In this document: one piece after another, positions 6,820-15,399 of the stretch
Numbering within the stretch: position 1 is the first letter of the stretch
How the letters are laid out: each line of letters opens with the position of its first letter
DNA from: Vibrio cyclitrophicus
Lineage (GTDB): Bacteria > Pseudomonadota > Gammaproteobacteria > Enterobacterales > Vibrionaceae
Direction: 5' to 3'
Length of the DNA stretch: 64,000 nt
NCBI GenBank assembly: GCA_023206055.1
Contig: CP065367.1
Span: 1,302,001 to 1,366,000 of the forward strand
Program-made: the position numbers and the translations under genes
Notes under the pieces: model-generated
What the model was told of the DNA's origin: nothing
The model's database searches: none
What the model saw: only the letters and a program-made list of their open reading frames with translations

Positions 6820-7719
6820 ATGAAAACACTAACCATACTTGATGGCGGCATGGGCCGAGAACTCAAAGAAATTGGCGCGCCATTTTCTCAACCGCTTTGG
6901 AGTGCTCAAGCGCTGATTGAAGCACCCGAATTTGTAAGCCAAGCGCATCAAAACTTTGTCGATGCAGGTGCTGAAATCCTAATCACCAATAGCTACGCCT
7001 GTGTGCCTTTTCACTTGGGTGAAGAGCTGTTCGAGCAACGAGGCTTTGAACTCGCTAAGCTATCTGGCGAACTGGCTAAAGCGGTTGCTGACAATGCCCC
7101 TCACGCTGTAAAAGTCGCGGGCGCGATTCCACCACCATTTGGTAGCTACCGACCAGACTTGTTTAAGGTAGAAGAAGCCGCACCAATCATCCAAACGCTT
7201 TACGATGCTCAAGATCCAAACATCGACCTTTGGATAGCGGAAACGATTTGTAGCCTGCAAGAATTCAAATCAATCCATGCGGTTCTTAAGCAATCTAATA
7301 AGCCGTGTCACTACGCTTTTAGTTTGGAAGATACCAAGGCTGATTCTGCCTACATTCGTTCTGGTGAGAGCGTAACAGACGCGGTCAAACTTGCCTGCCA
7401 ATCAAACGCGACAGGCATTATGTTTAACTGCTCTGTGCCTGAAGTGATGGATCAAGCCATTATCGATGCTAAGAAAGTGATCGACGAGCTAGGTAGTGAT
7501 TTAGACATTGGTGTCTACGCCAACAATTTTGCACCGATCAGTAGCGAACATGAAGCAAATGATATGCTTCAAGAGGTGCGTGAACTGGATGGCCAAGGTT
7601 ACTTAACTTACGCTAAACGCTGGCACGCACTGGGCGCAAATATTATCGGTGGCTGTTGTGGCATTGGGCCAAAACACATTCAAGCCCTAGCCGATTGGAA
7701 ACGCTCCACACAGAGCTGA
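6820..7719 (+). CDS. Homocysteine S-methyltransferase family protein
   Basis: A 299-aa single-domain protein of the homocysteine methyltransferase family (MmuM/BHMT-type), which moves a methyl group from S-methylmethionine or a similar donor to homocysteine, making methionine in the cytoplasm. Marks are the N-terminal LDGGMGREL, NSYAC around residue 58, FNCS around residue 205 and IIGGCCGIGP near residue 280; the Cys of FNCS and the CC pair are the zinc ligands. ATG at 6820 is preferred, since MKTLTILDGG is the usual family start; a TTG two codons earlier is possible. Neither start has a strong ribosome site. The gene stands alone between the intIA hairpin and its own terminator. Methyl donor not determinable; no S-methylmethionine permease nearby. 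Confidence 0.9.
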   Translation: MKTLTILDGGMGRELKEIGAPFSQPLWSAQALIEAPEFVSQAHQNFVDAGAEILITNSYACVPFHLGEELFEQRGFELAKLSGELAKAVADNAPHAVKVAGAIPPPFGSYRPDLFKVEEAAPIIQTLYDAQDPNIDLWIAETICSLQEFKSIHAVLKQSNKPCHYAFSLEDTKADSAYIRSGESVTDAVKLACQSNATGIMFNCSVPEVMDQAIIDAKKVIDELGSDLDIGVYANNFAPISSEHEANDMLQEVRELDGQGYLTYAKRWHALGANIIGGCCGIGPKHIQALADWKRSTQS

Positions 7720-7745
7720 TCCAGAGCTTCAACTAGAATAAAAAT

Positions 7746-7781
7746 AAATAGAGAACAGGTTGAGAAATCTGTTCTCTATTT
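7746..7781 (+). terminator. Hairpin between methyltransferase and oxidoreductase genes
   Basis: A 13-base stem AAATAGAGAACAG / CTGTTCTCTATTT with a ten-base loop, 27 bases after the stop at 7719; T-rich bases follow weakly. It probably ends the upstream transcript. Confidence 0.6.
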
Positions 7782-7833
7782 GTATGTGGCGTCTCTGAGT
7801 ACACTTATACAAAACAACGATTTGGAGAAACTG

Positions 7834-8844
7834 ATGAGCGACACGCAACGCAAAATAAAATGGGGTATCGCAGGGCTAGGCAATATCGCCAATCGATTCG
7901 CGACTGCAGTCACAAAGCACTGTCTGCATGGTGAATTGTATGCCGTTGCCGCGAGAGACCATACACGCGCAGCCACGTTCGCGAATAAGTTTGGTTGCGA
8001 CAAGGCTTATGGCTCTTACGAAGCCATGGCGAATGATCCAAGTGTTGAAGCGGTTTACATCGCTACGGTTCACCCATACCACCAGCCACTTGCTGAACTG
8101 TTTCTGAAGAATAACAAGCACGTATTGGTCGAGAAGCCAGCTTTCACCAATCTTGGTGATTGGCTTGAGATGAAAGCCCTTGCGAAACTAAATGACGTGA
8201 TGCTGTTAGAAGCGATGAAAACCGTGGTGTTTCCCGCGTATCGTGAGCTCCAATCATTCTTGGTCGATAACAACATTCAGATAGATTCCATCGAAGCCAG
8301 CTTTGGTAACCATCACGACTATGAGCCCGATTTGTTTATCTTCAATCCGGATTTGTCAGGTGGAGCAACGCTCGATGTTGGGGTCTATGGACTTTGGTTT
8401 TTCTACGATCTATGCCGAACGCTAGGTGTGACCCCTTCAAAACCTCAGGTAAAGATATCATGTCTGTATGAGGGGGCGAATGTTGATACCGATGCGTGCT
8501 TTGCATTCTCTGGTGATATGAACGGTAAGATATCGGCATCAACAGTGCAAAATCTTCCCCGAACAGCACATTTGAGTGGGCCTGATACCAAGATCACCAT
8601 TCACGAAAAATGGTGGAATCCGGCTTTTATTGAGATTGAACATCAAGGGCAGAAGTCGACCATCAACAACCGAGTTATGGGCAATGGGTTCGAGTTTGAA
8701 ATCGACCATTTTTCAGAGTTGGTCCTTCAAGGCAAAACTGAATCGGATATCCTAAGCTCAGAGATAACCTCTCAAGTGCTCGATACGATGGAAAACGCAC
8801 TCATTGACTCTGGCTATCCACATTTAACTCAACCTCGTCGTTAG
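7834..8844 (+). CDS. Gfo/Idh/MocA family NAD(P)-dependent oxidoreductase
   Basis: A 336-aa dehydrogenase of the Gfo/Idh/MocA family. The N-terminal Rossmann fold shows GIAGLGNIANRF at residues ~11-22, and the family EKP motif (VLVEKPAF) is near residue 101, whose Lys is catalytic in relatives. The C-terminal substrate domain carries the GGATLDVGVYGLWF segment near residue 190. It resembles the dihydrodiol-dehydrogenase/glucose-fructose-oxidoreductase branch, so a sugar or sugar-like polyol is the probable substrate. ATG at 7834 is chosen because GGAGAAA lies seven bases before it; the frame extends upstream without a better start. Its stop overlaps the ribosome site of the SgrR-like gene at 8855, so the two are co-translated. 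Substrate unknown. Confidence 0.9.
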   Translation: MSDTQRKIKWGIAGLGNIANRFATAVTKHCLHGELYAVAARDHTRAATFANKFGCDKAYGSYEAMANDPSVEAVYIATVHPYHQPLAELFLKNNKHVLVEKPAFTNLGDWLEMKALAKLNDVMLLEAMKTVVFPAYRELQSFLVDNNIQIDSIEASFGNHHDYEPDLFIFNPDLSGGATLDVGVYGLWFFYDLCRTLGVTPSKPQVKISCLYEGANVDTDACFAFSGDMNGKISASTVQNLPRTAHLSGPDTKITIHEKWWNPAFIEIEHQGQKSTINNRVMGNGFEFEIDHFSELVLQGKTESDILSSEITSQVLDTMENALIDSGYPHLTQPRR

Positions 8845-8854
8845 GAAAAGCAAA

Positions 8855-10381
8855 TTGGGCAACCTTAAGCGCAAGCTTGAACGGTATGAAAAGATATTTC
8901 AGGCTTTTGGGCCTGGAGTATCACATTGTCAGGTCAACCAACTGGCCACACTGCTGCACGTGAGTGAACGTCATGTTCAGACCTTACTCAAAGCGATGAC
9001 GGAGCAAGGCTGGATTGAGTGGCAAGCCAGCTCAGGTCGCAGCAAGAAAGCACAACTGACGTGTCTGGTTGAGCCCATTGAAGCGTGTTATCAATACGCA
9101 CAAGCCCAAGCCGATGCGGGCAACATAGAACAAGTGTTTAGCACCTTAAGCTTCAACGGCCGCAATGCAGGCGCAGAACTGCAAGCCTTTCTAAGCAGCA
9201 CCAATCCGTCGGCGCAGAACGTCGCGTACATCCCCTTTCACCGAGAACTCGAAGCTCTTCATCCTCAACGTGTACTTAGGCGCACCGAGCGTTTCTTAGT
9301 GATGCAGGTTTGCCAACGCCTAATCACCGTTCAACGAGGTCAACTCAGCGGCGATTTGGCGTATCATTGGCAACCTAATCAAGACGCTACGCAATGGCAC
9401 TTTCAAATTCGCAATGGCGTTCAGTTCCATAACGGCAGAACACTCGAACCTCAAGACATAGCACGCAATCTTAACTCGCTAATTCAAAGCAAAACATGGC
9501 AGCGCTGTTATCAGCATATTGATGAGGTCTCTGTCTCAGCAGGCAATGTGATTGTCGTGAAATTGAATCAACCTGATTGGCATTTACCACGCCTACTTGC
9601 CAGAGTTGAAGCCTCTGTATTTGATCACTCATCACCGGCAGATAGGCTGCTTGGATCTGGCGCGTTCTCATTAGACATTTTCTCAAGCAAGATGTTGAGA
9701 TTAAGCCGTAATAGTGCGTATTCACACAGCACTCCAATCCTCAATCGAGTCGAGTTGTGGGTCTATCCGGAATGGGCACAGAGCAAAGCTTGCGCTCAAA
9801 ATCAGGTGTGCGTGAAACTGCCCGAAAAGACGACCACCGCGCGTGGCGATGACCAGTCTTCCCAACCGGATTTCGGCTCAACGTTTTTCAAAATTCAAAA
9901 TCCAACGTTGTCGAAAACCGTTCGAGAGTTCACCGTTGAAGACACCTCTGAATGCCAAACCCTTTTCGAGCTATTGTCTGTGTCTGGCGACCACAAAACC
10001 AGCGTCGAATATGGACACTACCTAACTAACTACCTAACTACCAAAGACGTCGCGCTGTGCAGCATTATTGATGAGAACGACACCTTCACTTCGTGGTTAA
10101 GCTTTTTCACTCGCTTCCCGTTTGAGGACTTAGCGTTGCCTGCTGAGATACTAGAGACAATCGAACAAGGCTTAGCCTCAATAAGAAACCAGCCAAACTT
10201 GGAGTTAGCGATGAATGCACTGATGAAGCTTCGGCATTGGTTGAATAACTCTGGGGTTGTGATTGAGCTCAAGCAAGAGGCGTTCAACTTAGAGGTTTCT
10301 GAAAAGATACACGGCGCGCAAGTGAATGGTTTTGGTTGGTGTGAGCTCGACAAGCTGTGGATTAGCCATTTGTCATTCTAG
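8855..10381 (+). CDS. SgrR-like transcriptional regulator with solute-binding domain
   Basis: A 508-aa protein with the architecture of SgrR: an N-terminal winged helix (residues ~5-65, with LATLLHVSERHVQTLLKAM as the recognition region), a linker, then an oligopeptide-binding-protein-like domain from about residue 140 (RFLVMQVCQRL, WHFQIRNGVQFHNGR) to the end. In E. coli SgrR the second domain senses a small molecule and the HTH activates a stress sRNA; here no SgrS-like gene was seen beside it. The start is TTG at 8855 with AGGAAA, which overlaps the stop of the oxidoreductase gene, giving a tight two-gene unit. Likely it controls sugar-related genes, possibly its own operon. Family sure; target inferred. 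Confidence 0.85.
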   Translation: MGNLKRKLERYEKIFQAFGPGVSHCQVNQLATLLHVSERHVQTLLKAMTEQGWIEWQASSGRSKKAQLTCLVEPIEACYQYAQAQADAGNIEQVFSTLSFNGRNAGAELQAFLSSTNPSAQNVAYIPFHRELEALHPQRVLRRTERFLVMQVCQRLITVQRGQLSGDLAYHWQPNQDATQWHFQIRNGVQFHNGRTLEPQDIARNLNSLIQSKTWQRCYQHIDEVSVSAGNVIVVKLNQPDWHLPRLLARVEASVFDHSSPADRLLGSGAFSLDIFSSKMLRLSRNSAYSHSTPILNRVELWVYPEWAQSKACAQNQVCVKLPEKTTTARGDDQSSQPDFGSTFFKIQNPTLSKTVREFTVEDTSECQTLFELLSVSGDHKTSVEYGHYLTNYLTTKDVALCSIIDENDTFTSWLSFFTRFPFEDLALPAEILETIEQGLASIRNQPNLELAMNALMKLRHWLNNSGVVIELKQEAFNLEVSEKIHGAQVNGFGWCELDKLWISHLSF

Positions 10382-10543
10382 CCATTTGTAAATCTAGCGA
10401 TGTTCAAAATAAGTCATTAGGCACAGGTACTTATCTTTAACACTCCCCTGCCAATAGCGAAGTGAGCGGGTGCTAATGTACTCTCGAAGTGAGACTCCAC
10501 AAATATAAGCACAAACTAAATAGCCCCAATAAGAAGGTAAACC

Positions 10544-10942
10544 ATGACTCGACACCTAACAGGCTCATTACTGTTTCTTTGCGCACTCTCTTTTAACAGC
10601 ATGGCGAGCACCCAATGCGATGCGCTTATAGGCTGTGAAAAGAAGTTCTGTGAGATTGAATATCAGATAAAGAAAGCGGAACAGTACGACAATCAGTACA
10701 AAGTGGAGCGATTAACCACAGCGTTGAAAGCGGCGAAAGAGAACTGCACCAATGAAGGTTTGAAGGATGATCTGCGGGAGAAGATTGAATCCAATGAACA
10801 AGATTTAGCTGAATACCAAGCCGACTTAGAAGAAGCAAAACAAGACGATAGAGCGGATAAGATTCGAAAATATGAGGGTAAGATCGAAAAAGAACTGGGT
10901 AAAATCGATGAATTGAAACAAGAACTGGCTCAGATTCCTTAA
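10544..10942 (+). CDS. DUF1090 family periplasmic protein
   Basis: A 132-aa exported protein of the DUF1090 (YqjC) family. Residues 1-22 are a Sec signal peptide ending in SMA-ST. The mature part begins with a Cys-rich stretch (CDALIGCEKKFCEIE) and continues as a highly charged, heptad-rich alpha helix over residues ~45-130 (Glu/Lys coiled coil). The ATG is preceded by GAAGGTAAACC, a fair ribosome site. It stands alone, and a hairpin follows 17 bases after the stop. The family is associated with envelope and acid or osmotic stress in Enterobacteria, but no molecular function is known. Confidence 0.85.
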   Translation: MTRHLTGSLLFLCALSFNSMASTQCDALIGCEKKFCEIEYQIKKAEQYDNQYKVERLTTALKAAKENCTNEGLKDDLREKIESNEQDLAEYQADLEEAKQDDRADKIRKYEGKIEKELGKIDELKQELAQIP

Positions 10943-10959
10943 TCGATAATTTAAACAAA

Positions 10960-10987
10960 AATGGTCTTACTGCTTAGTAAGACCATT
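10960..10987. terminator. Bidirectional terminator between DUF1090 and HDOD genes
   Basis: A perfect 11-base stem AATGGTCTTAC / GTAAGACCATT with a six-base loop. The T-rich tail is better on the minus strand (TTTTTGTTT), so it mainly serves the convergent HDOD gene ending at 11045. Confidence 0.8.
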
Positions 10988-11044
10988 GAAAAAATACCGC
11001 TTTTTGACGACCTCAAGAACCAACCTAGCCAACGCCAGCTGTTA

Positions 11045-12178
11045 TTATCCCACCAGTGCCAATTCAGACTCTTTATAAATCCGGTTAGCCACTTTGTATG
11101 CCGCAGGTGACGTTAGTGTCTCTTTGCATCTGTGCTTAAACTGCTCGACTTCAATCGTTTGTTCTTCCAGTAAATAATACAACTCACTCAAGTAGTTAGC
11201 TTCAAACACAGCTTGACCAAGTGGTGTGCATTCGTATCGGCTCGACTCTTGGTAGCCAATTGCGGTCAACACTGATTCTGGCAGCTCCCAGAACTTAGCA
11301 ATGGTGTAAGTCAGGCGAATTGAATAGCTGTTCATCAGGCGCTTCAATGCTAATGAGTTAGGTGGAACAGAAGGATCAATATGCTTGAAGGCTTCTACCA
11401 TCATTTGGAAAATGATCATCTTGCCTAAGTTGCGAATTAACCCAACAAAATACGCCGCCGCTTGTTCTTCTTGTAATGAAGAGTCTTTCATCAACTCCTT
11501 AGAAAACGACGCGGTTTGAACACTGTGATTCCAAATTTTCTCACCGAAGTGACGCCAGTAAATATTGTTCCCCGGTGTGAAGTTCTTCATGTAGCTATTC
11601 ACCACCCCTTCAACAAGCCCTTGAGAACCCATATTTAAGAATGCTGTTTTTAGGTCAGTAACTTGTTTTTCACCGCGCTTATAGAAAGCACTATTAGCCA
11701 GTTTAATCACATCGGCAGCCATACTCGGCTCACGCTCAATCACTCTTAACAATGCATTAACATCAAACTCATCGCTCTGTAATTCTGCCATTAACGTGGT
11801 CACAGAGGCTGGCATCACTGGCAGTTCATTAAGCAAGGCTTTTGGAGAGCGAATCAAACGTTCGATCTGACAAGCAACAAAATCACTAAATGGGTCAGAC
11901 TCAGTTCGAAGACGAGACTCTCCAAACAAATAATCAAGGAACTCACCATCGTGAAGGCTAAACGTCTTATCGACGATTAATGATGATGGCTGAGCGGACG
12001 ACGGCGAAACAAAGATTGAAGAGCGAGGAGTGACATGCTCTGCTTTGACGTTTTCCTTTTCAGAGGTCGCTTGTTGGGAGATAGCTTGTTGGGAGACACT
12101 TTCTGAAGAATGACTTTGCTTACTTTGATTAGTAACGAAAGGGGAAAATAGTGCCTGTAATACCCTTTTAAACATCAA
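11045..12178 (-). CDS. HDOD domain protein
   Basis: A 377-aa cytoplasmic protein with an HDOD domain over residues ~130-340 (the region starting LPVMPASVTTL, then PSMAADVIKLANSA and the TAFLNMGSQGL stretch). HDOD is a catalytically dead relative of HD phosphohydrolases used in signalling and motility or chemotaxis output. Residues ~15-75 form a Ser/Gln/Thr-rich low-complexity linker. The N-terminus MMFKRVLQALFSPF is amphipathic and may contact the membrane. Start at 12178; about 230 non-coding bases separate it from the alcohol dehydrogenase terminator. Alone in its transcription unit. Specific role unknown. Confidence 0.85.
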   Translation of the reverse strand: MMFKRVLQALFSPFVTNQSKQSHSSESVSQQAISQQATSEKENVKAEHVTPRSSIFVSPSSAQPSSLIVDKTFSLHDGEFLDYLFGESRLRTESDPFSDFVACQIERLIRSPKALLNELPVMPASVTTLMAELQSDEFDVNALLRVIEREPSMAADVIKLANSAFYKRGEKQVTDLKTAFLNMGSQGLVEGVVNSYMKNFTPGNNIYWRHFGEKIWNHSVQTASFSKELMKDSSLQEEQAAAYFVGLIRNLGKMIIFQMMVEAFKHIDPSVPPNSLALKRLMNSYSIRLTYTIAKFWELPESVLTAIGYQESSRYECTPLGQAVFEANYLSELYYLLEEQTIEVEQFKHRCKETLTSPAAYKVANRIYKESELALVG

Positions 12179-12351
12179 TACGGCTCCTAGATGAGTACAA
12201 AATAGATCGGGATATATAACAGCGGTGATTATCGCACAGGCAATTCATAAACCATACAATGATAAATGAATCATTAATTTTCCTGTTGTATAGGATCTGT
12301 TACTCAACGGGCTTTGAGACTAAGCCCTCCAGCATTCGCCAGAAACAAAAA

Positions 12352-12376
12352 AGCGAGCACATAACACTTGCTCGCT
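12352..12376 (-). terminator. Rho-independent terminator of the TetR-dehydrogenase operon
   Basis: Minus-strand AGCGAGCA / TGCTCGCT stem followed by TTTTTT, 33 bases past the dehydrogenase stop at 12409. A second short hairpin (GGGCTT...AAGCCC, 12310-12328) lies beyond it. Confidence 0.85.
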
Positions 12377-12408
12377 CTTACATAGATTAGATGTGTGACT
12401 GTCTAAAG

Positions 12409-13464
12409 TTAGCTCTGAGCGACTTCCAACACGATCTTACCGACGTGCTTTTTCTTTAAGAATTCATCTTGCGCTTTATGGATATCGGCTAGCGGATAAG
12501 ACTCTGCAACGATGGCGCCGATCTGCTGCTTCTCAATGCGATTAACCAAGTTTTGAAATACTTGCGGTTCTAAAACTGTGCAACCAAAAAAGCTAAGGTC
12601 TTTCAGGTACAGAGTACGAACATCAAGCTCAACCATCGCACCGCCAATCGCACCAGACACAGCATAACGACCATGCGGTTTTAGGACTTCAAGGAACTCA
12701 GGCCACTTGTCACCTGCAACCAAATCGATAACCACATGCACACTGTTTGCACCTAATGCCTCAACCAATTCAGCATCACGAGCAATCACCTCATCAGCAC
12801 CCAATTCAAGTAGCTGTTGGTTCTTACTTGGGCTAGTAATTGCAATCACGTAAGCACCGCGCGCTTTCGCCAATTGAATTGCCGCCGAACCCACGCCGCC
12901 CGATGCGCCAGAGATAAGTACGCGATCACCGTCAGCCACATTAGCGCGAGTCAGCATATTTTCTGCCGTTGAGTAAGAGCATGGGAAAGACGCTAGCTCA
13001 ACATCCGACATAGAACTGTTCACCGCATAAGCGTGTTTCGCAGCCACTTTGGTGTATTCAGCAAAACCACCATCGCACTCAGAACCGAAATACCACGGCT
13101 GTGGCAGATCTCGTCCGTACACTTCGGTTAAACAAGGTTCGATAAGAACACGCTCACCAATACGATCAGCAGAGACTTCATTACCCACTGCTACGATGAA
13201 ACCACACACGTCAGCACCTTGGATACGAGGGAACTTCAACGCTTCACCCGACCAACTTGCGTCGTCTGAGTCATCACTTTTAGAGTACCAACCGATTCGT
13301 GTGTTGATATCTGTATTGTTAACGCCTGCTGCCATCACTTTGATCAGCACTTCATTAGGTTCGATTTGAGGTACAGCGATATCTTCACGGTAGCCAAGCA
13401 TTTCTGCTCCGCCGTGTCCTAGCATCTCTGCGCCTTTCATTGTTTTTGGTATCTCGAAATTCAT
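12409..13464 (-). CDS. Zinc-type/quinone-type alcohol dehydrogenase (MDR family)
   Basis: A 351-aa medium-chain dehydrogenase/reductase. The N-terminal GroES-like domain includes AAGVNNTDIN and the RIQGADVCGFIVAVG stretch; the C-terminal Rossmann fold has SGASGGVGSAAIQLA around residue 180. It lacks the full set of structural-zinc cysteines, so a quinone-oxidoreductase-like or zinc-independent alkenal/alcohol reductase is as likely as a true alcohol dehydrogenase. The start MNFEIPKT at 13464 overlaps the stop of the TetR gene as ATGA, a typical translationally coupled pair. The operator at 14046-14076 upstream of the TetR gene suggests the regulator controls both genes and that the enzyme detoxifies its inducer. 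Substrate unknown. Confidence 0.88.
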   Translation of the reverse strand: MNFEIPKTMKGAEMLGHGGAEMLGYREDIAVPQIEPNEVLIKVMAAGVNNTDINTRIGWYSKSDDSDDASWSGEALKFPRIQGADVCGFIVAVGNEVSADRIGERVLIEPCLTEVYGRDLPQPWYFGSECDGGFAEYTKVAAKHAYAVNSSMSDVELASFPCSYSTAENMLTRANVADGDRVLISGASGGVGSAAIQLAKARGAYVIAITSPSKNQQLLELGADEVIARDAELVEALGANSVHVVIDLVAGDKWPEFLEVLKPHGRYAVSGAIGGAMVELDVRTLYLKDLSFFGCTVLEPQVFQNLVNRIEKQQIGAIVAESYPLADIHKAQDEFLKKKHVGKIVLEVAQS

Positions 13465-13979
13465 ACTGTTTCCTTGAGTAATTTTGTCACCATATTCTGT
13501 GCCGATGCCACTGCTTCTTCGCCCAAAACTGGCCACGCGCTTGATACGCCTTCATGAAGTAAAAACAGCGGTGTCGCGAGATCCTCTCGCTGGCTCTGCT
13601 TGCCTATCAACAAACGTACTTGTTCTTTGTGCTGTGTAACCGCTTGGCTGATAAGCGCATTATCAGGAAACGCGGCCATCGCATTCATCGACATGCACCC
13701 ATGTGGCGCATACTCTTCTAACCATTGTTGAAGCTTATTGAAGATATGAGTGACAGATTCCAATCCAGCCTCTGGCGACTCCTCCAATAAGAAATCGAGA
13801 TAGCGTTGGTGTCGGTATTCCAATGCGCCAACAATCATCGCTTCTTTTGAAGGGAAGTGTTTATACAGGGTTCTCAAGCTCACGCCGCACGCGGTTTTCA
13901 GCTGTGCAACGCTCGGCTCAGCAAAACCTTGTTGGCTGAACGCTACTTCAAGGCTTGCTGCAATCTGTTCTCTCAACAT
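13461..13979 (-). CDS. TetR family transcriptional repressor
   Basis: A 172-aa repressor. The N-terminal TetR helix-turn-helix covers residues ~5-50, with VSLRTLYKHFPSKEAMIVGAL as turn and recognition helix; the C-terminal part is a variable helical ligand domain. It is the first gene of a two-gene operon with the dehydrogenase (four-base ATGA overlap). The 31-bp inverted repeat at 14046-14076, 67 bases upstream of the start codon, is the probable binding site, so autoregulation is likely. The inducer is unknown, probably an aldehyde, quinone or similar substrate of the coupled enzyme. Confidence 0.92.
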   Translation of the reverse strand: MLREQIAASLEVAFSQQGFAEPSVAQLKTACGVSLRTLYKHFPSKEAMIVGALEYRHQRYLDFLLEESPEAGLESVTHIFNKLQQWLEEYAPHGCMSMNAMAAFPDNALISQAVTQHKEQVRLLIGKQSQREDLATPLFLLHEGVSSAWPVLGEEAVASAQNMVTKLLKETV

Positions 13980-14045
13980 AGTGCTCTCTTAATACCGAAT
14001 ACCAATCGTAGTAAATAACTGTGATTGGCATAATAATGGGTAGAA

Positions 14046-14076
14046 TGATTGTTCTACCTATAGGGTAGAACGATCA
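14046..14076. promoter_or_regulatory. Inverted-repeat operator for the TetR regulator
   Basis: TGATTGTTCTACC-TATAG-GGTAGAACGATCA: 13-base arms with one mismatch around a five-base centre, in the promoter region of the TetR-dehydrogenase operon. The convergent end of the MFS gene at 14181 makes it irrelevant to that gene. Confidence 0.8.
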
Positions 14077-14180
14077 CTCTACTCCTGTCAATATCCAAAT
14101 TTACAAACCAAGAAATGATAAATTCCGCGTCAAATAGGGCACGGAACTTATCAATACAGATGAGAGACTTAGCGTTTAAA

Positions 14181-15305
14181 CTAGAGTCGGCTGCGTATCG
14201 TCACCAACACAGACAAAGCGCCACAAAGTACCAACACCACCCCTAAATCTTGAATCATTCCCGCTAAAGCGAGCCCTGAGCCAATCAAGGTGTAATACAT
14301 CAAACCAAACAATGCACCTGCACTTCCTGCTTGAGATTGATAGCGCACCAACGCACGGCTCAATACATTAGGGATCGCAATGCCAAACGCCATAACCACC
14401 AACATCATCGGAAGTAAAAACCATATTGAGTGTTGTGAAAAATAGACACCCACCGCGCCTACCGTTTGAAGCCCTACCGCTAAGCTAATCAAAGAGGTAG
14501 ATGAAACTTGTCGTTTCAATAGTGCTTTGTTAACCAAGCTTCCCAACAGAGTCCCGAACCCAAGTACAATGCCGCTGTAGCCAAACTGCTCAATACTGAA
14601 CCCAAGCTGTAAGAAGGTGAATGAACCTAGTTGATAATACGAAAACAGCGCAATATTGAACGATGCGACAAGCAGTGCCGATACCCAAATACCCCCGTCT
14701 TTAATCATGTGAATACTGAGCGATTTTAACTGCAACGGTTGCTTAGATTGTTGTGTTTCAGGCAGCGACCATAAGCTATGTACCAGCAACGCTAATACCA
14801 TAATAAATAAGGCAATAAATACATATCGATGCCCGCCCGCTTGGCTTAATTGACCGCCAAGAAGCAGCCCGATGATTGGGCTAATCGACAGCCCCATGCC
14901 CATGTAACCAAACACCTTGGCCAGTTCAGCGCCGCTAAAGGCATCTCGCAACATAGTTTGTGTCACAACCGAGCCCACCGCAAGCCCGAAAGCGCCCATG
15001 GCTCTTGCTATCATCAACCACGTAAAACTGTCGGTTTGCATGGCAATGAGTGCTGAACAAGCGAATAATCCCATCCCCAATAACATGGTTGGCCGGCGTC
15101 CCCATTTATCCGCTAACACACCCCATACCACCACACCCAACGCAAATGCAGAGAAGTAGATCGAGAGGGTTTGTGCCGCTTGTGTGTAACTAACATCAAA
15201 GGATTTCGATATTGAATCCAGAGTCGGGCTATAGATGGTTTCTGCGATTTGAGGGAACATCAACAGCAGCACCATTTGCCATAAAGAAGGTTTTGTTTTC
15301 ATCAT
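14181..15305 (-). CDS. MFS drug/metabolite efflux transporter (Bcr/CflA-like)
   Basis: A 374-aa inner-membrane protein of the major facilitator superfamily with about 12 predicted helices. The cytoplasmic loop 2-3 motif GVLADKWGRRPTML (residues ~60-73) is the MFS signature, and the LRDAFSGAE region after helix 5 is typical of the DHA1/Bcr-CflA drug-efflux branch. Start chosen at 15305 (MMKTKPS) with GGAAAA just before; a second ATG follows at once. The frame extends further upstream, but that part would overlap the promoter of the divergent AraC gene. It faces the AraC regulator at 15400 across 94 bases, an arrangement like the E. coli nimR/nimT (yeaM/yeaN) pair, suggesting AraC-controlled efflux. 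Substrate unknown. Confidence 0.87.
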   Translation of the reverse strand: MMKTKPSLWQMVLLLMFPQIAETIYSPTLDSISKSFDVSYTQAAQTLSIYFSAFALGVVVWGVLADKWGRRPTMLLGMGLFACSALIAMQTDSFTWLMIARAMGAFGLAVGSVVTQTMLRDAFSGAELAKVFGYMGMGLSISPIIGLLLGGQLSQAGGHRYVFIALFIMVLALLVHSLWSLPETQQSKQPLQLKSLSIHMIKDGGIWVSALLVASFNIALFSYYQLGSFTFLQLGFSIEQFGYSGIVLGFGTLLGSLVNKALLKRQVSSTSLISLAVGLQTVGAVGVYFSQHSIWFLLPMMLVVMAFGIAIPNVLSRALVRYQSQAGSAGALFGLMYYTLIGSGLALAGMIQDLGVVLVLCGALSVLVTIRSRL

Positions 15306-15399
15306 TTTTCCAAGACCAGTGAACTTGACGGGAAGTCTAGAGGAAACTAACCTTGGCTCGTTAACAACATTAAAACCAAAAACAACAAGATTGGGACAA

